A stretch of 51,900 nt of DNA from a virus, in IMG/VR virus record IMGVR_UViG_3300036981_000213, positions 1 to 51,900 of that record. One strand, given 5' to 3'. The translations under genes were made by a program, and so were the position numbers. Under the pieces are notes generated by a model. It saw nothing but the letters and a program-made list of their open reading frames with translations. It had not been told where the DNA came from and did no database searches. Positions 14,973-25,122 of the stretch are shown here, one piece after another. Numbering within the stretch: the stretch's first letter is position 1; every line of letters starts with the position of its first letter.

Positions 14973-16783
14973 ATTGCAAAAGCTGCGGTTGAATCTTCGT
15001 AGTCGCCTTCCGTTTCCTCCAGATTCACTTTGTCGGCATGGGTATTCCAAGCGGAAGCATCTACAATGACGCTTCCTCCCGTTGTTCCTGCCGGTTGCAC
15101 GCCCTTCCGCCGCAAATACTCCGCTGCTATCACCGCAGCATCGGCTCGGTCAGGCGATTTATTCTTAGACAGCTTCATCTCGCCCTTTGGCACGACTTGA
15201 ATCTTCGCGCCTTTGGTCTTTTTGTTGCGGCTTGTCAGTTCGGTAATTGTGCCCGCATCGGTCAGCCCTCGAATCTGTCCACCTTCGATAAACCGCCGGA
15301 ACGCATACCATAGCATCGTTACGCGGTTGGCGTAAAGTTCATACCACGTTGTCGGACGATCCGGCGCAATCTGCACTTTTTCAGCGGCCCCGCCAAACTC
15401 GCACGACTGAATCAGCGGACTCCAGCGGCCTGACATGATGCTGAAAAGACCGCCGCCCTCTCCGGTGACATCCATGATGAAGTTCTCCGGCAAGATTGGT
15501 GCGGGGTTTCCGTCCACTCGATACTCCTTGCACATCCGCTCCACGGCATCGCCAATCTGGTAATGAATCCAGCGTTTGTCTTGCGTCATGTCCACCTCGA
15601 CAATCTGCGGGGCAAGAAACTCTAGTCCAGTCACGCCATTGGCGTATTCACCCCAGCGGAACGGGTAGAATACGCGCCTGTCTCCACCCTCGAATGACGG
15701 GTCCAACGTCGCCGCCATCGTCCAGCGCGCTTTCCACACGGCTTTGTCGCGCGTATTGAACTGATTCAGCAACGCCTCGTCCATGACGGTATTGGACAGC
15801 CCGGTGGGTGCCCAAAATCCACGGATACCGCTCCATGCTTCCGGCGAGTTCAGACCGCCAACCTCGCGCGCCTCTTCTTCGAGTGCCTGTTTGTTCGGGT
15901 AGAAGTGAAACCGTTCCGGGTCGCGCATGGCAGGCGAATCGAAGGCGTCGAAGTGAACCGCGCAGCCGTATTTCGTCAGCCAGAACTTGTCTTCCACCGT
16001 GATGCTGTTCCAGCCCGCTAACGGTTCGCTACGTTCGCCGTGCGGGTCGCTCATGCTGATGGCATTGCCGAGTCCGATAAGCTGATACTCCATTGTGCCC
16101 TTGTTCAGATTTCGGCACGCCTTCACGATGGCGTCTGGCACGCTCGTCATCTCGTCAATGATGACAAGGATGCGTTTGGCGTGAATACCTTTGATTCGGT
16201 CGATTGATTCTTGAGGCGAACCGCCGCTTTTCACCGCTACACCGAAGATGCAATGCTTCCGGTCGTTGTCGTTCCAGCGGATTTCCAAGTCGGACGGGAT
16301 AGAGCGCAGCGGCAATTCCTGTGTGCTGTTGGAAATCCACGTCTGGATGTCGCTCCAGATGCGTCGTGCAAGCATGTCCACGCTGGTAGAAGTCAGGATA
16401 CAGGCGGTGCTTTCCTGCGCGCACAGCCAGAAGCACAGCGCCCACATGGCGGCGCGGGCGCTCTTGCCGGTTGATGAAGCGCCAGTGAAGATGGCGTTGC
16501 GCTGCCACGCAATGTCCGACTCGAATACCGTGCCGCTCACGCGCTGTACGGTATCCTTCGCCCCGCACAGTGCGCCAAAATACAGGTCGCTCCATTCGTC
16601 CCAAATGAATATCGGGTCCGGCCATAACTCCGCGACGAGCTTTTTGAACCAGCGCAGCTTTTCCTCCCCTTTCTCCATGCCAAATTGGTATAAAAATAAG
16701 TGCCAGTTTTTCCACTCCTCCGGGAAAATGCAGCCGTGCGCGTAGCGTTTGCCTTTCGGGACTTTTGGCGGCGCGGCGGTCAT
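14969..16783 (-). CDS. terL: Large terminase subunit
   Basis: This is a 604-residue packaging motor. The ATPase has Walker A G-A-S-S-T-G-K-S (residues 101-108) and Walker B R-I-L-V-I-I-D-E (204-211), with an adjacent motif E-M-T-S-V. The C-terminal RNase H-like nuclease is visible as I-M-D-V-T-G-E-G-G-G (first acidic residue) and S-P-D-R-A-D-A-A-V-I-A-A-E-Y near residue 555. It cuts concatemeric DNA and pumps it through the portal. It overlaps the giant-protein stop and the following Cys-rich gene by 4 nt each. The likely small subunit is far away, at 33531-34046. Confidence 0.95.
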   Translation of the reverse strand: MTAAPPKVPKGKRYAHGCIFPEEWKNWHLFLYQFGMEKGEEKLRWFKKLVAELWPDPIFIWDEWSDLYFGALCGAKDTVQRVSGTVFESDIAWQRNAIFTGASSTGKSARAAMWALCFWLCAQESTACILTSTSVDMLARRIWSDIQTWISNSTQELPLRSIPSDLEIRWNDNDRKHCIFGVAVKSGGSPQESIDRIKGIHAKRILVIIDEMTSVPDAIVKACRNLNKGTMEYQLIGLGNAISMSDPHGERSEPLAGWNSITVEDKFWLTKYGCAVHFDAFDSPAMRDPERFHFYPNKQALEEEAREVGGLNSPEAWSGIRGFWAPTGLSNTVMDEALLNQFNTRDKAVWKARWTMAATLDPSFEGGDRRVFYPFRWGEYANGVTGLEFLAPQIVEVDMTQDKRWIHYQIGDAVERMCKEYRVDGNPAPILPENFIMDVTGEGGGLFSIMSGRWSPLIQSCEFGGAAEKVQIAPDRPTTWYELYANRVTMLWYAFRRFIEGGQIRGLTDAGTITELTSRNKKTKGAKIQVVPKGEMKLSKNKSPDRADAAVIAAEYLRRKGVQPAGTTGGSVIVDASAWNTHADKVNLEETEGDYEDSTAAFAI

Positions 16784-19700
16784 CGGTAGCCCTTGGCCTT
16801 TTCTTCATCGCCATACACAGACACGCCAGCGCCGAACATGCCGAGCGCTTCGACAATCGCGCCCTCTGCCATTCCTCGATCACGCATGACATCGGCAATA
16901 TCACGCAAGGACATTGGCGTGTACATGGACGCGACAACCTCTGAGTAGGTTTGTGGCCTGCCCGGTTTTGGTTTTTCGAGGTAAATTTCGTAAGCGTTCC
17001 AAAGTGCGCCCCAATCTGGACGCAGTTTGTTTCGGCCAAAACTTGCGATGACAGCGCCAAGATCATTTTCGCGCTCGTCGCCTTTGATTGAAGTCGTTTT
17101 TCCGGTAATTGCTCTTGCCGCAAGGACGCCAACTTGCTGATGACCACCCCACGGATCAATGCGGGTATTACCGCGCACAATCTTTCCAAAGTCGCTGGAT
17201 GTAGGATTGGTGGTATCAGCGTCGTCATCGCTGAACATCTGCGCCGTTTTCCACAGCAAATATCCGCTGATAATCACGCGGGCATATTCCTTTGCCACAG
17301 CGGCGCGAGCGCGTCCCGTTCCCTTGAACGGCTGCTTGATGCTCCATATTGGCTCCATTGTCAGCCCCTTAACGCGACTTGCAAACAGCGACGGTGCCCA
17401 AAACACAAACCCCGCGCCCCTGGCTAGGGCGGGATTGATGTTTCCTCGCCCAGTAGCAATATTCACCAAATTTCCAAGCACCTTCAATTCAGCAGGAGTC
17501 GGAGCGCGGTCCTTGTAGTTTTCTGCAAGCAACGAATCAGCAAGGTCTAGGCGCATCTCATTCAGAAGCGTATTGAAAGCGCGATTGGATGCGTGAACCA
17601 CCTTCGCGGCTACTTTTCCCGGTGCTGTGATGATGGTTTTACCAGTGCTGCCGGTTCGCATCGGCAGTTGCGCCCATTCATCCAGCACCGAAGACATCAT
17701 TTCCTCATGCTTTGAGCGAACCTTTGTGTCGAGATTCGTGATGTCTATTCCCATCTCTTCATACGCCCCGCTCTTGGCGTTTGGGCGGTTCTCGCGAGCC
17801 TTTTCCATGCGCCGCGCTTTTTGCTCTGAAATACCAGACACGATCATCTTTGCTCCCGGCCTCAGAATCATCATTGCGGATTTAAGCGGGTTGGTCAAAA
17901 CAACCTGAGTTTTACCAGACGCGCCGCGACGGACATCCACCGGGAAAACTGTCTTTCCAAATGCCATCATGGTTGTTCCCATGCCTTGCCGGAATCCGCT
18001 AAAATCGGTGGACGAATTGATATTGATTCCGGCGCGAAACGTCTGTCCTATTCCATCCACGATCTTCTTACTGGTAGACCGCTGCTTCTGGTAGTAATCA
18101 AACTGCTCCTTAATGAACTTCTGTTTTATCGCATCCACACGGATTTGTGCGTCCTGCGTCGGAATATCCATCTTAGGAGAAACCCTTTTTGGCGGTCGCG
18201 CATAGTTTCCGGTGCGAATCTTCTCCTTGAAATCAGCCTCGCGTTTGGTCAGCGCCTTCAATCGCGTGGCGTTCCAACGCTGTTCCGGCGTAAGCACGGG
18301 CTTTCCGGCGTCCTTTGCTGCCTGATACGCGGCACGGCGCAAATCGCGGATTGCCTTCAACTGCGTCACGCGCTGAGAATCCGGCCCCTGCACCTTGCCT
18401 TTGGCTGCAAAGTCAGCATGGGCTACTCGTTTTTCGTAGTTGGCAATCGCACGTTCCAGCGCCTTGATTTGCGCCTGCTCTTTCAGATAGCCCGGATCGC
18501 CCGGATTCTTGGCTTCCCGGCGCATCTCAGCGGCGAGCGCCTTGAGCGCATCTGTTTCAAGACGCACATCCTCTTCCAGTTGCGTCAGCGCCTCCTTGAC
18601 CTTGGCGGGGTCTTTCACCTTGCCGGTGGAAATATCGTCCAACGTCTGTCCGGCTCGTTCCCTAGCCACCAATGCGCTGTCGAGCGCCTTTTGGGCGTCG
18701 GACAGCGGAATGGGTTTGCGAAGTTCCGCTATCGTGTCGGAAAGTTGTTTTATTTCCGCCTTTGCGGCAGCAATCTCCGCCGTGTCCACGGTGGGTTTCC
18801 CTTCGGCTTTGGGTTTCCCCAGTTCCATTCTTGCCAGCCTGTCGCGAAGTATGTCTGCGCGGTCTTGCAGCCTTTCCAGTTCTGCAAGATGCTCAGGAGG
18901 CGGCGGATTCTTGGCGGCATCCACTTCCTTAACGTAGGCTTCCAACGCCTCTTTCTCGGCGCGCAGTTGCTCTGTTTTTACACTGTCAGGCGACGTTGGT
19001 TTTCCTTTTTTCGGCTCAATGCCTTCGGCCAGGAGGCGGTTCAACTCCTCTATGCGATACTTAATGCGCGTCTGTTTTGCCTCATCCTTGGATGCCAAAG
19101 CTCCCGGCCTTTCTGGCAACGTAGGGTCTTTCAGGAGTTCGTTTAATTCCTTCTGCAAATCCCTGAGTTCAATATCCGGCTTGTCTCGGCGATAGCCCTT
19201 TGGACTTGGAAGTTTCCGGTCGATTGACGCTTGAGAAATGTGCTCCTCCAATAGCGTCGCGGCCTTGAGCTTGCGTGTAAAAACGTCCTTTTCCGCAATG
19301 CTTGGAGTCGTGACCTTTCCATACTCCACATACGCCCGGCGAACGTCGCGCTCCGTAGCCTCTGGCATAAACTCTTTCACGATTTCATGCGCCCGCTTGT
19401 AGATGTCTGGACGGGTTCGGTTTCCGGCCTCGATCATTCCGTTGATGATTTGCGCCACGATATTGTGCGACAACTTTCCAGTTGCCTCTACGGCAGCACG
19501 ACCTTCACCAATCAGCGTATCGGTCGATTTTTTAGGTTTGGTCTTGGCGACTTTCTCGCCCTCGACCTTGATTGCCTCAATGTTTTTGATGGCTTCCTTG
19601 ATCTTCGTTGGCTTTCCAGACGTGGCCTTTTCATACAGCTTCACGGCCATTTTGTAAGCCTTGTCGAAGTATGGTTGGCTCTTTGGATACATCGCTGCAA

Positions 19701-22700
19701 TCGCCTCAAGATTCTTGGCGCGGTTTAGTCCAAACCGCATAAGGCGCTCCACAATTATGTCTGACAACGCCTTGATTCGGTTCATCTCCAGCTCGCGATT
19801 CTGCTGGCCCATCTTCTTGCCCTCGCCCTTCGGACCGCCAACACCGGGATTGATTGCGCCTGATTCGCTCCCAAAGAAGCCATCTTGTTTCAGCCATTCC
19901 CTAGCAATGTCCGCTTTTTTCTTGGCGTCATCGACCATCCGTTCCGCCCACTCCATAACTGCCTTGGAATACGGCATGTTTGGATTGCGCTCCGTTTCCA
20001 GCGACTTTTCGTAAGCGTCCACCTTGGCATCCAGTTCCGCGTCTTCATCCAGTTTCTTGCGCGCTTCCACTTCCGCGTCCACCTCGGCTTGCGCTTTTTT
20101 GTATTCCTCTGCTGTTTTTTTAAGCTCCTTGGCCCGCTCCTTTGGAACAACGTCGCCTGTTGCCCGACGCTCGCGCATCATTAGCCCGGCGTAGGTGTAG
20201 TCGTCATTCATCTGCATCCGCCGCGACCGCAAGGCGCGACCGCTGGCCGTTCCAGCCATCCGATTCGCTTCTTCCGCGCGAAGTAGTTGCGCCTCGAAAA
20301 CCTCCGCGTTGGTCTGGTGAACCGCCTGCTCCTGTGGCGTCAGAGAAGGGTCAATGGCACGCTCGCTTTCTGCCGCCATCTTGTTTTCAAGTTCAGCACG
20401 GCGATAGGTGAGCATCTGTTGCTCCTCATCGGTGATTGACTTTTTTTCTTTCTTAAGAATGTCATCAACCAGCTTTTCGGGCAGTGCCGGATTCTTTTCA
20501 ATCGCGTCCATCGCGTTCTCGAATGTCACCGGGTCTTCCTTGCGCGCTTCGCTGACTGTCGGCACCTGTCCGCGCCGGATTTGCGCCGCTTCCACGTCGG
20601 CGTTGTAGCCACCAAGAATCTTCCGAGACGCATCCTGAAACGCTTTTTCGACTGGCCCCATCGCTCCCGGTCCGCCACGGTAGTTAGGCGGAAAGTTGGT
20701 GCCGTATTTCTCTTTGCCGGATGCCACGGCGCTTTCGATGGCGTCAAGCATCTGGTAGTAGTCGTCAAACTGGAATCCGCGTTCCGAAAACATCTCGCGC
20801 AGCGTGTCCAAGGATTGCGCGCCCTTTCGGAAAAACCGACGACCGGCAAGCCGATGCGCTTCCGTGATGCGGCCAAGCTCTCCGATTGCCTCCTTGCCGA
20901 ACTTTGGAAGTCCACCAAAGTCCTTGAGGCTTTGCAGCAGCCCGTATTGCGTTTCGCGCTCCACGTCCAACGCCGCCGTTTCTGCCGCGCGAGCTTCGTC
21001 TTCCAGCGCGTTTGCAATCTTGCGCTTGGCAGCGTTCAGTCGGTCCACAACGGCCTTGTTATTTGGATCACCTTCTAGCGCTTTTACTTGATCGTCTAAA
21101 TGCCGCCAAGCGTCCGTCACGTCCTCAAAAGCTTCAATGGCTATATCCGCAGTTTCTTTGGCGGTCTTTGCTTCGATGATTTTTGGCGTAACAGTATCGA
21201 CCGGCTTGGGCGCAGCGGGCGCGGCGGGGGTGGGTTTGCGCTTCTTTGGCAAAGGTTGAGCACCAATCCTGTCCCAATCGTCAATTAGTTGCCGCAGTTT
21301 TGGAAGCGCATCTGACAATCTTTTTTGTTTTCGCTCATTGAGAACAATCTCATCAAGAACGTCCATATACTCCGCTTTTACATTCTCGGTTAGTTCATCA
21401 AGCGGCATCTTGCCAAAGTCATCCAAATAATCCTGCTTCTCACGCAAAAGTTCTGTGTTTTTTTCCCTGAGATTCTCAAAAGAGTCTGTTTGATCGCGAA
21501 GTTGTGTTTCTGCAAGAGCTGCGGTGTGAACGTCCATCTCCATTTGTGGAGTGGATTCTCCGCGCGCAATACGCTCCTTTGGTCCGCCATTTTCCAAAAA
21601 TTTTGCGGAGTCAATTCTTGGCATGATGCCAGCCTTGGCTAGCTTCCTGTATTCCTCTGCAATCTGCCTTGTGATAGAAACAGACGGTCCATGAAACGGG
21701 GAATCAGGCCACAACTCCGCTTTTTGCGCGTCGGTGAACACAGGCACAGCCGCCGCCGGGGTAGCGACCGGCGACGGCTCCGTGCGTGTCGGCTCGGGTA
21801 AAGGTGCGCCAGCCGCCGAAGGCTTTTGTTCCGGGATGATTGTGGACTCCGGGGCTGGCGAAAGTGGTTTGCGCTGCAATCCTACCGTAATATCATACAC
21901 GTCCGTCTCACGTCCGTATGGCGTCGGTGTTCCAGGTTCCTCGATGCGCGGTTCAAACGGCCTGCCAGCCGCCGCAGCAGCCTCCGCCGTCTTGATAACA
22001 CCGGCAGCAGTTGCCACCGGGTCAGGCGCTCCCGCTGTTCCGCTCGGTAGCACCGCCTGTGCGACGGATGTATTACTGTTGTTTTTTTCTAAAGCAGCAT
22101 TTTCCAATGGGTGTAATGTGTCCTTCCAAACCACCCCACGGTCTTTTCCGTTTGGACTTATTACTCTGCGAAATTGTTTTCCTGATTCGTTTGTTTTCCA
22201 CTCCCCGTCAAATTTCCATCCAGTAATATCAGCTTGTCCAATCGTGTCGTATTGAGAGCTTGTAACATTTACTTTTTCAAGCGGATTGTTTTTATTTATT
22301 CTGCGCTTTCCAAGACCAAGCGCGCGCCCCTCTTCTGTATAGATTAAATCTCCATGCGCCTCTAGCTCGTTTCGGATTGACTTGCGTTCTGGAGAGCCAA
22401 TGGTTGATTCATCGGATTGGATAGCATCGCGCTTTGCTATCAAAGCGTCTTGTTTCTCCCACCAGTCTTGCGACGCCTTGCTTTCGTATTGGTATTCAGG
22501 TGAAGCAGGAGACGCGGAACCGACTCGGCTAGGAGGCTGCGCGACTTCAGCGGCGTCCGCTGCGGCGGTGGTTTCCGGTGCGAGTGCGGCTTGGCGCTCC
22601 TTGAAGCGTCGAATCAGTTCCGCTTGAGCCAGGTTGCGCGAGTAGGTGTCCGCCTCCCGGTTGCGCGCCACCGTTTCCAGCACGGCATCCGGCGCGCGTT

Positions 22701-23760
22701 TCGCCAGTTCCACCACGTTTTCCACGGTCTGCCGTTCGACGGGGTTCAGCGGTTGTTTTGCCGCGTGCTTTGCTGCCAGCGCCGCAAATCCGAGTGACGA
22801 TACCGCGCCAAGCCAACCCTCAACCTTGCCTTGCAGCGTCGGCGATTCCGTCGCGGCCTTATATTGCTCCGGCACCGCCGAAGCCATGTCCACCGCGAAT
22901 CCTCCCGAAACGACACGCGCCGTAGTGGCAAGCCTCGCGGCGGTCTGCGCGGCAACGGTTCCTTCCGCGCCCAAACCAGCCGGTGCGAATCCTGCGGCGC
23001 GAGCGGTTGCACCACTAGCCGCACCAAGCCCTACCGTCGCAATACCCAACGGACTCAATCCGAAATTGACCAGACCAGCCATGAAGTTGAACGTAGCTTT
23101 TCCGGTCGCATCCAAGGCGCTATCATCCGCTTCCGGCTCCATCATCTTCGTCTCAAGCAACGGCGTCATCACTCCGGTTCTGTCAAGACGACTGGCAAAC
23201 GGCTTGTATTCGTATTTCACGGTGCCGTCCGGCTGCGTTATTGGTATGCTTTCGTCGTATTTTTGTTGTTCGGTTACGAAAACGGCGCGCTTCACGTTCT
23301 CCCACGCATCGGCAATCGGGGTCGCTTCACGCGCCTCGATTCGCGGGGTCTGCATCTTATCCAGTTCTGCGCTGGTATAGCGCACGTCACCCATCCTCAT
23401 GCGAAGCCAAGGTTCTGCCGCCGCGTTGTAATCGCGCTCGGCAATAGCGGCTGGCGTTGGCGGATTCAGTTCGTCAGCCCCGGCATTGTGAGCGGCAATA
23501 GCTTCCGGCGTCCATTGCCCATCGACGGGTTGAAGAATCGGGACCGCGTTCGTCGGCGCGGCTTTGGCGCTGGAGATGGTGTAGTCTCCGGTATTGACCG
23601 AAGGAGTAGCCGCTGAAACAACGGGGGGGCTGCCAGCAAGAAACGCGTCCGGGTCGAATGTAGCGGAATCCTGAGCAAGAAACTTGTCTGGATCAAACGT
23701 AGCTTCCGTAACGGCAGTCCCGCCGCCCTCCGCAAGAAAAGCGTCAGGATCAAATGCCAT
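16780..23760 (-). CDS. Giant virion protein with N-terminal FDPDxFLA repeats
   Basis: This is a 2326-residue protein, the largest of the genome. Three copies of F-D-P-D-x-F-L-A occur at residues 3-10, 22-29 and 35-42. An early Ala/Gly-rich hydrophobic region (about 230-330) could insert in membranes. Very long Lys/Glu/Ala-rich coiled coils fill about 400-1700. The C-terminal about 450 residues look folded, with N-R-A-F-N-T-L-L-N-E-M-R-L-D and a G-F-V-F-W-A-P-S-L-F-A-S-R-V segment, like domains of large polyvalent phage proteins. Such proteins are usually internal virion proteins ejected into the host. No peptidase, lytic transglycosylase or polymerase motif was seen. Starts 1 nt after the upstream stop. 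Confidence 0.8.
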   Translation of the reverse strand: MAFDPDAFLAEGGGTAVTEATFDPDKFLAQDSATFDPDAFLAGSPPVVSAATPSVNTGDYTISSAKAAPTNAVPILQPVDGQWTPEAIAAHNAGADELNPPTPAAIAERDYNAAAEPWLRMRMGDVRYTSAELDKMQTPRIEAREATPIADAWENVKRAVFVTEQQKYDESIPITQPDGTVKYEYKPFASRLDRTGVMTPLLETKMMEPEADDSALDATGKATFNFMAGLVNFGLSPLGIATVGLGAASGATARAAGFAPAGLGAEGTVAAQTAARLATTARVVSGGFAVDMASAVPEQYKAATESPTLQGKVEGWLGAVSSLGFAALAAKHAAKQPLNPVERQTVENVVELAKRAPDAVLETVARNREADTYSRNLAQAELIRRFKERQAALAPETTAAADAAEVAQPPSRVGSASPASPEYQYESKASQDWWEKQDALIAKRDAIQSDESTIGSPERKSIRNELEAHGDLIYTEEGRALGLGKRRINKNNPLEKVNVTSSQYDTIGQADITGWKFDGEWKTNESGKQFRRVISPNGKDRGVVWKDTLHPLENAALEKNNSNTSVAQAVLPSGTAGAPDPVATAAGVIKTAEAAAAAGRPFEPRIEEPGTPTPYGRETDVYDITVGLQRKPLSPAPESTIIPEQKPSAAGAPLPEPTRTEPSPVATPAAAVPVFTDAQKAELWPDSPFHGPSVSITRQIAEEYRKLAKAGIMPRIDSAKFLENGGPKERIARGESTPQMEMDVHTAALAETQLRDQTDSFENLREKNTELLREKQDYLDDFGKMPLDELTENVKAEYMDVLDEIVLNERKQKRLSDALPKLRQLIDDWDRIGAQPLPKKRKPTPAAPAAPKPVDTVTPKIIEAKTAKETADIAIEAFEDVTDAWRHLDDQVKALEGDPNNKAVVDRLNAAKRKIANALEDEARAAETAALDVERETQYGLLQSLKDFGGLPKFGKEAIGELGRITEAHRLAGRRFFRKGAQSLDTLREMFSERGFQFDDYYQMLDAIESAVASGKEKYGTNFPPNYRGGPGAMGPVEKAFQDASRKILGGYNADVEAAQIRRGQVPTVSEARKEDPVTFENAMDAIEKNPALPEKLVDDILKKEKKSITDEEQQMLTYRRAELENKMAAESERAIDPSLTPQEQAVHQTNAEVFEAQLLRAEEANRMAGTASGRALRSRRMQMNDDYTYAGLMMRERRATGDVVPKERAKELKKTAEEYKKAQAEVDAEVEARKKLDEDAELDAKVDAYEKSLETERNPNMPYSKAVMEWAERMVDDAKKKADIAREWLKQDGFFGSESGAINPGVGGPKGEGKKMGQQNRELEMNRIKALSDIIVERLMRFGLNRAKNLEAIAAMYPKSQPYFDKAYKMAVKLYEKATSGKPTKIKEAIKNIEAIKVEGEKVAKTKPKKSTDTLIGEGRAAVEATGKLSHNIVAQIINGMIEAGNRTRPDIYKRAHEIVKEFMPEATERDVRRAYVEYGKVTTPSIAEKDVFTRKLKAATLLEEHISQASIDRKLPSPKGYRRDKPDIELRDLQKELNELLKDPTLPERPGALASKDEAKQTRIKYRIEELNRLLAEGIEPKKGKPTSPDSVKTEQLRAEKEALEAYVKEVDAAKNPPPPEHLAELERLQDRADILRDRLARMELGKPKAEGKPTVDTAEIAAAKAEIKQLSDTIAELRKPIPLSDAQKALDSALVARERAGQTLDDISTGKVKDPAKVKEALTQLEEDVRLETDALKALAAEMRREAKNPGDPGYLKEQAQIKALERAIANYEKRVAHADFAAKGKVQGPDSQRVTQLKAIRDLRRAAYQAAKDAGKPVLTPEQRWNATRLKALTKREADFKEKIRTGNYARPPKRVSPKMDIPTQDAQIRVDAIKQKFIKEQFDYYQKQRSTSKKIVDGIGQTFRAGININSSTDFSGFRQGMGTTMMAFGKTVFPVDVRRGASGKTQVVLTNPLKSAMMILRPGAKMIVSGISEQKARRMEKARENRPNAKSGAYEEMGIDITNLDTKVRSKHEEMMSSVLDEWAQLPMRTGSTGKTIITAPGKVAAKVVHASNRAFNTLLNEMRLDLADSLLAENYKDRAPTPAELKVLGNLVNIATGRGNINPALARGAGFVFWAPSLFASRVKGLTMEPIWSIKQPFKGTGRARAAVAKEYARVIISGYLLWKTAQMFSDDDADTTNPTSSDFGKIVRGNTRIDPWGGHQQVGVLAARAITGKTTSIKGDERENDLGAVIASFGRNKLRPDWGALWNAYEIYLEKPKPGRPQTYSEVVASMYTPMSLRDIADVMRDRGMAEGAIVEALGMFGAGVSVYGDEEKAKGYR

Positions 23761-23761
23761 G

Positions 23762-25120
23762 TTATTGCAGTCCTAGTTTTGCCTTTATGGCAGTTGCGCG
23801 CGGATCGTTCGGGTTGGCTTTTAGCCACTCAATTGCCGCAGCATTGGCAGCGGGTGCAGGAGCGACGCCTCCAGCCGCTTCTTCTGGCGTGATTTCAATG
23901 GTCTTTGCTCCGGCGGCTGGAGCTGCCGTCGCCCCTCCCCTGTTTTCGTCCCATGCCGCCTCCTCCTTATCGAAGCGTTTCTGCCAGCGTTCAACAATCC
24001 TATCCTGCTTGTCGATGACGCTCTGCGCTTCACTGATTGCCGCTATCTGTGCCGCGTTCGGACTATTGGTAGTGACCTTGAGTTTGATGGCTTCCATCAC
24101 CTTAGCGGCGGCGTTCCGGTCGTCCTGTGCCTTCGCAAGATTGTCCGCCGCCATTTTGTAAGCCTCCTGAGTGGCTTTTGCCGTCGTGTCCTTCGCCTCC
24201 TTTTGGGCGCGATACGTTCTGGAAACCTTTCCGTCCGGCCCAATGGTTGCGCTGGACGGTTCCAGTCCTTCAGGAACCTTCGTCGCCCTGGACTCGATCA
24301 TGTCCACCTGTTCCATCTTAGCTTTCAACGTCGCCGCCAGCGTGGAATCGTTTGCGACCTCTGGATATTTGGCTGCAATCGTGCCGAGATACTGCCTTGC
24401 GTCAGCGGCATCCATCGAGCGCGGGTCAAACTCGCTAGCCTCCCACAGCGCCGTTGGCAGCTTGGGATGGACCTGCCACTTTTCCAGCAGCTTGCTGGAA
24501 TGTTCCACTTGGGAGAATGTCCTTTTATCCTCTGTGGCAAGCGGGAACTTTCGCGCTGCCGCAACGGTCATGGCGGCAACCCTCACCGGATCGTCTCCCC
24601 ACATTTTTTCAATCTGAGAAACCTCCTTGTCGAAGCCTTCGACGTTTTGGAATTTCTTCTCCTCAAACTCAATGGCCCGCGCATCCTTATCCACGTCTAG
24701 CTTGAGTCTGCGGGCGGATTGCAGCGCGGTTCGCTCATCGTTTTCCTGCCGACGCGCCTCCATTTCTTCACGAAGCGCCTGTGCTTGGTCGAAGCGCGAT
24801 TGCACCCCGGCTTGAGTGCTACGGCGGTAGTCCATTGTGTCCTGAAACCTTGATTCAGCGGCAGCCTGTGTTCCGCGCCGATAGTCCATAGTATCTCGAA
24901 AGCGAGAATCTGTGGCGGTAGCTTTTTGCGCTGATTCCTCAGCCCTTCGCATTGTTTCAGCCTGCCGAAAGGCTTCATTGCTGCTGGTCGCAGCCTGCCG
25001 CATCTCCAAGGATTGCCGCTGATAATCCGTCATGTCACCACCAGCGGAACCAGTGTCCCCACCGTAGTAAATGGAGCGTCCAGACCTTGCGCGAATTGGT
25101 TTTTCGTCAAGTGCAGCCAT
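23762..25120 (-). CDS. Coiled-coil internal virion protein
   Basis: This is a 452-residue, strongly helical protein. Residues about 70-115 contain repeated S-R-F-x-D-T-M-D-Y-R-R units. A long coiled coil follows, then a Pro/Ala-rich linker and a compact C-terminal motif A-I-E-W-L-K-A-N-P-N-D-P-R-A, found at the end of several podovirus internal proteins. It lies one base upstream of the giant-protein gene, and the two are probably partners in the ejected core. Function is inferred from context. Confidence 0.75.
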   Translation of the reverse strand: MAALDEKPIRARSGRSIYYGGDTGSAGGDMTDYQRQSLEMRQAATSSNEAFRQAETMRRAEESAQKATATDSRFRDTMDYRRGTQAAAESRFQDTMDYRRSTQAGVQSRFDQAQALREEMEARRQENDERTALQSARRLKLDVDKDARAIEFEEKKFQNVEGFDKEVSQIEKMWGDDPVRVAAMTVAAARKFPLATEDKRTFSQVEHSSKLLEKWQVHPKLPTALWEASEFDPRSMDAADARQYLGTIAAKYPEVANDSTLAATLKAKMEQVDMIESRATKVPEGLEPSSATIGPDGKVSRTYRAQKEAKDTTAKATQEAYKMAADNLAKAQDDRNAAAKVMEAIKLKVTTNSPNAAQIAAISEAQSVIDKQDRIVERWQKRFDKEEAAWDENRGGATAAPAAGAKTIEITPEEAAGGVAPAPAANAAAIEWLKANPNDPRATAIKAKLGLQ

Positions 25121-25122
25121 AA

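Noticed and set aside
17986-19146. 386-codon rightward frame opposite the giant gene
   Set aside because: Cys/Phe/Leu/Arg-rich composition typical of an antisense shadow of Lys/Glu-rich coiled coil.
22646-23616. Rightward frames (244 and 261 codons) opposite the 5' end of the giant gene
   Set aside because: Low-complexity Ala/Ser or Arg-rich shadows, no motifs, and no ribosome site.
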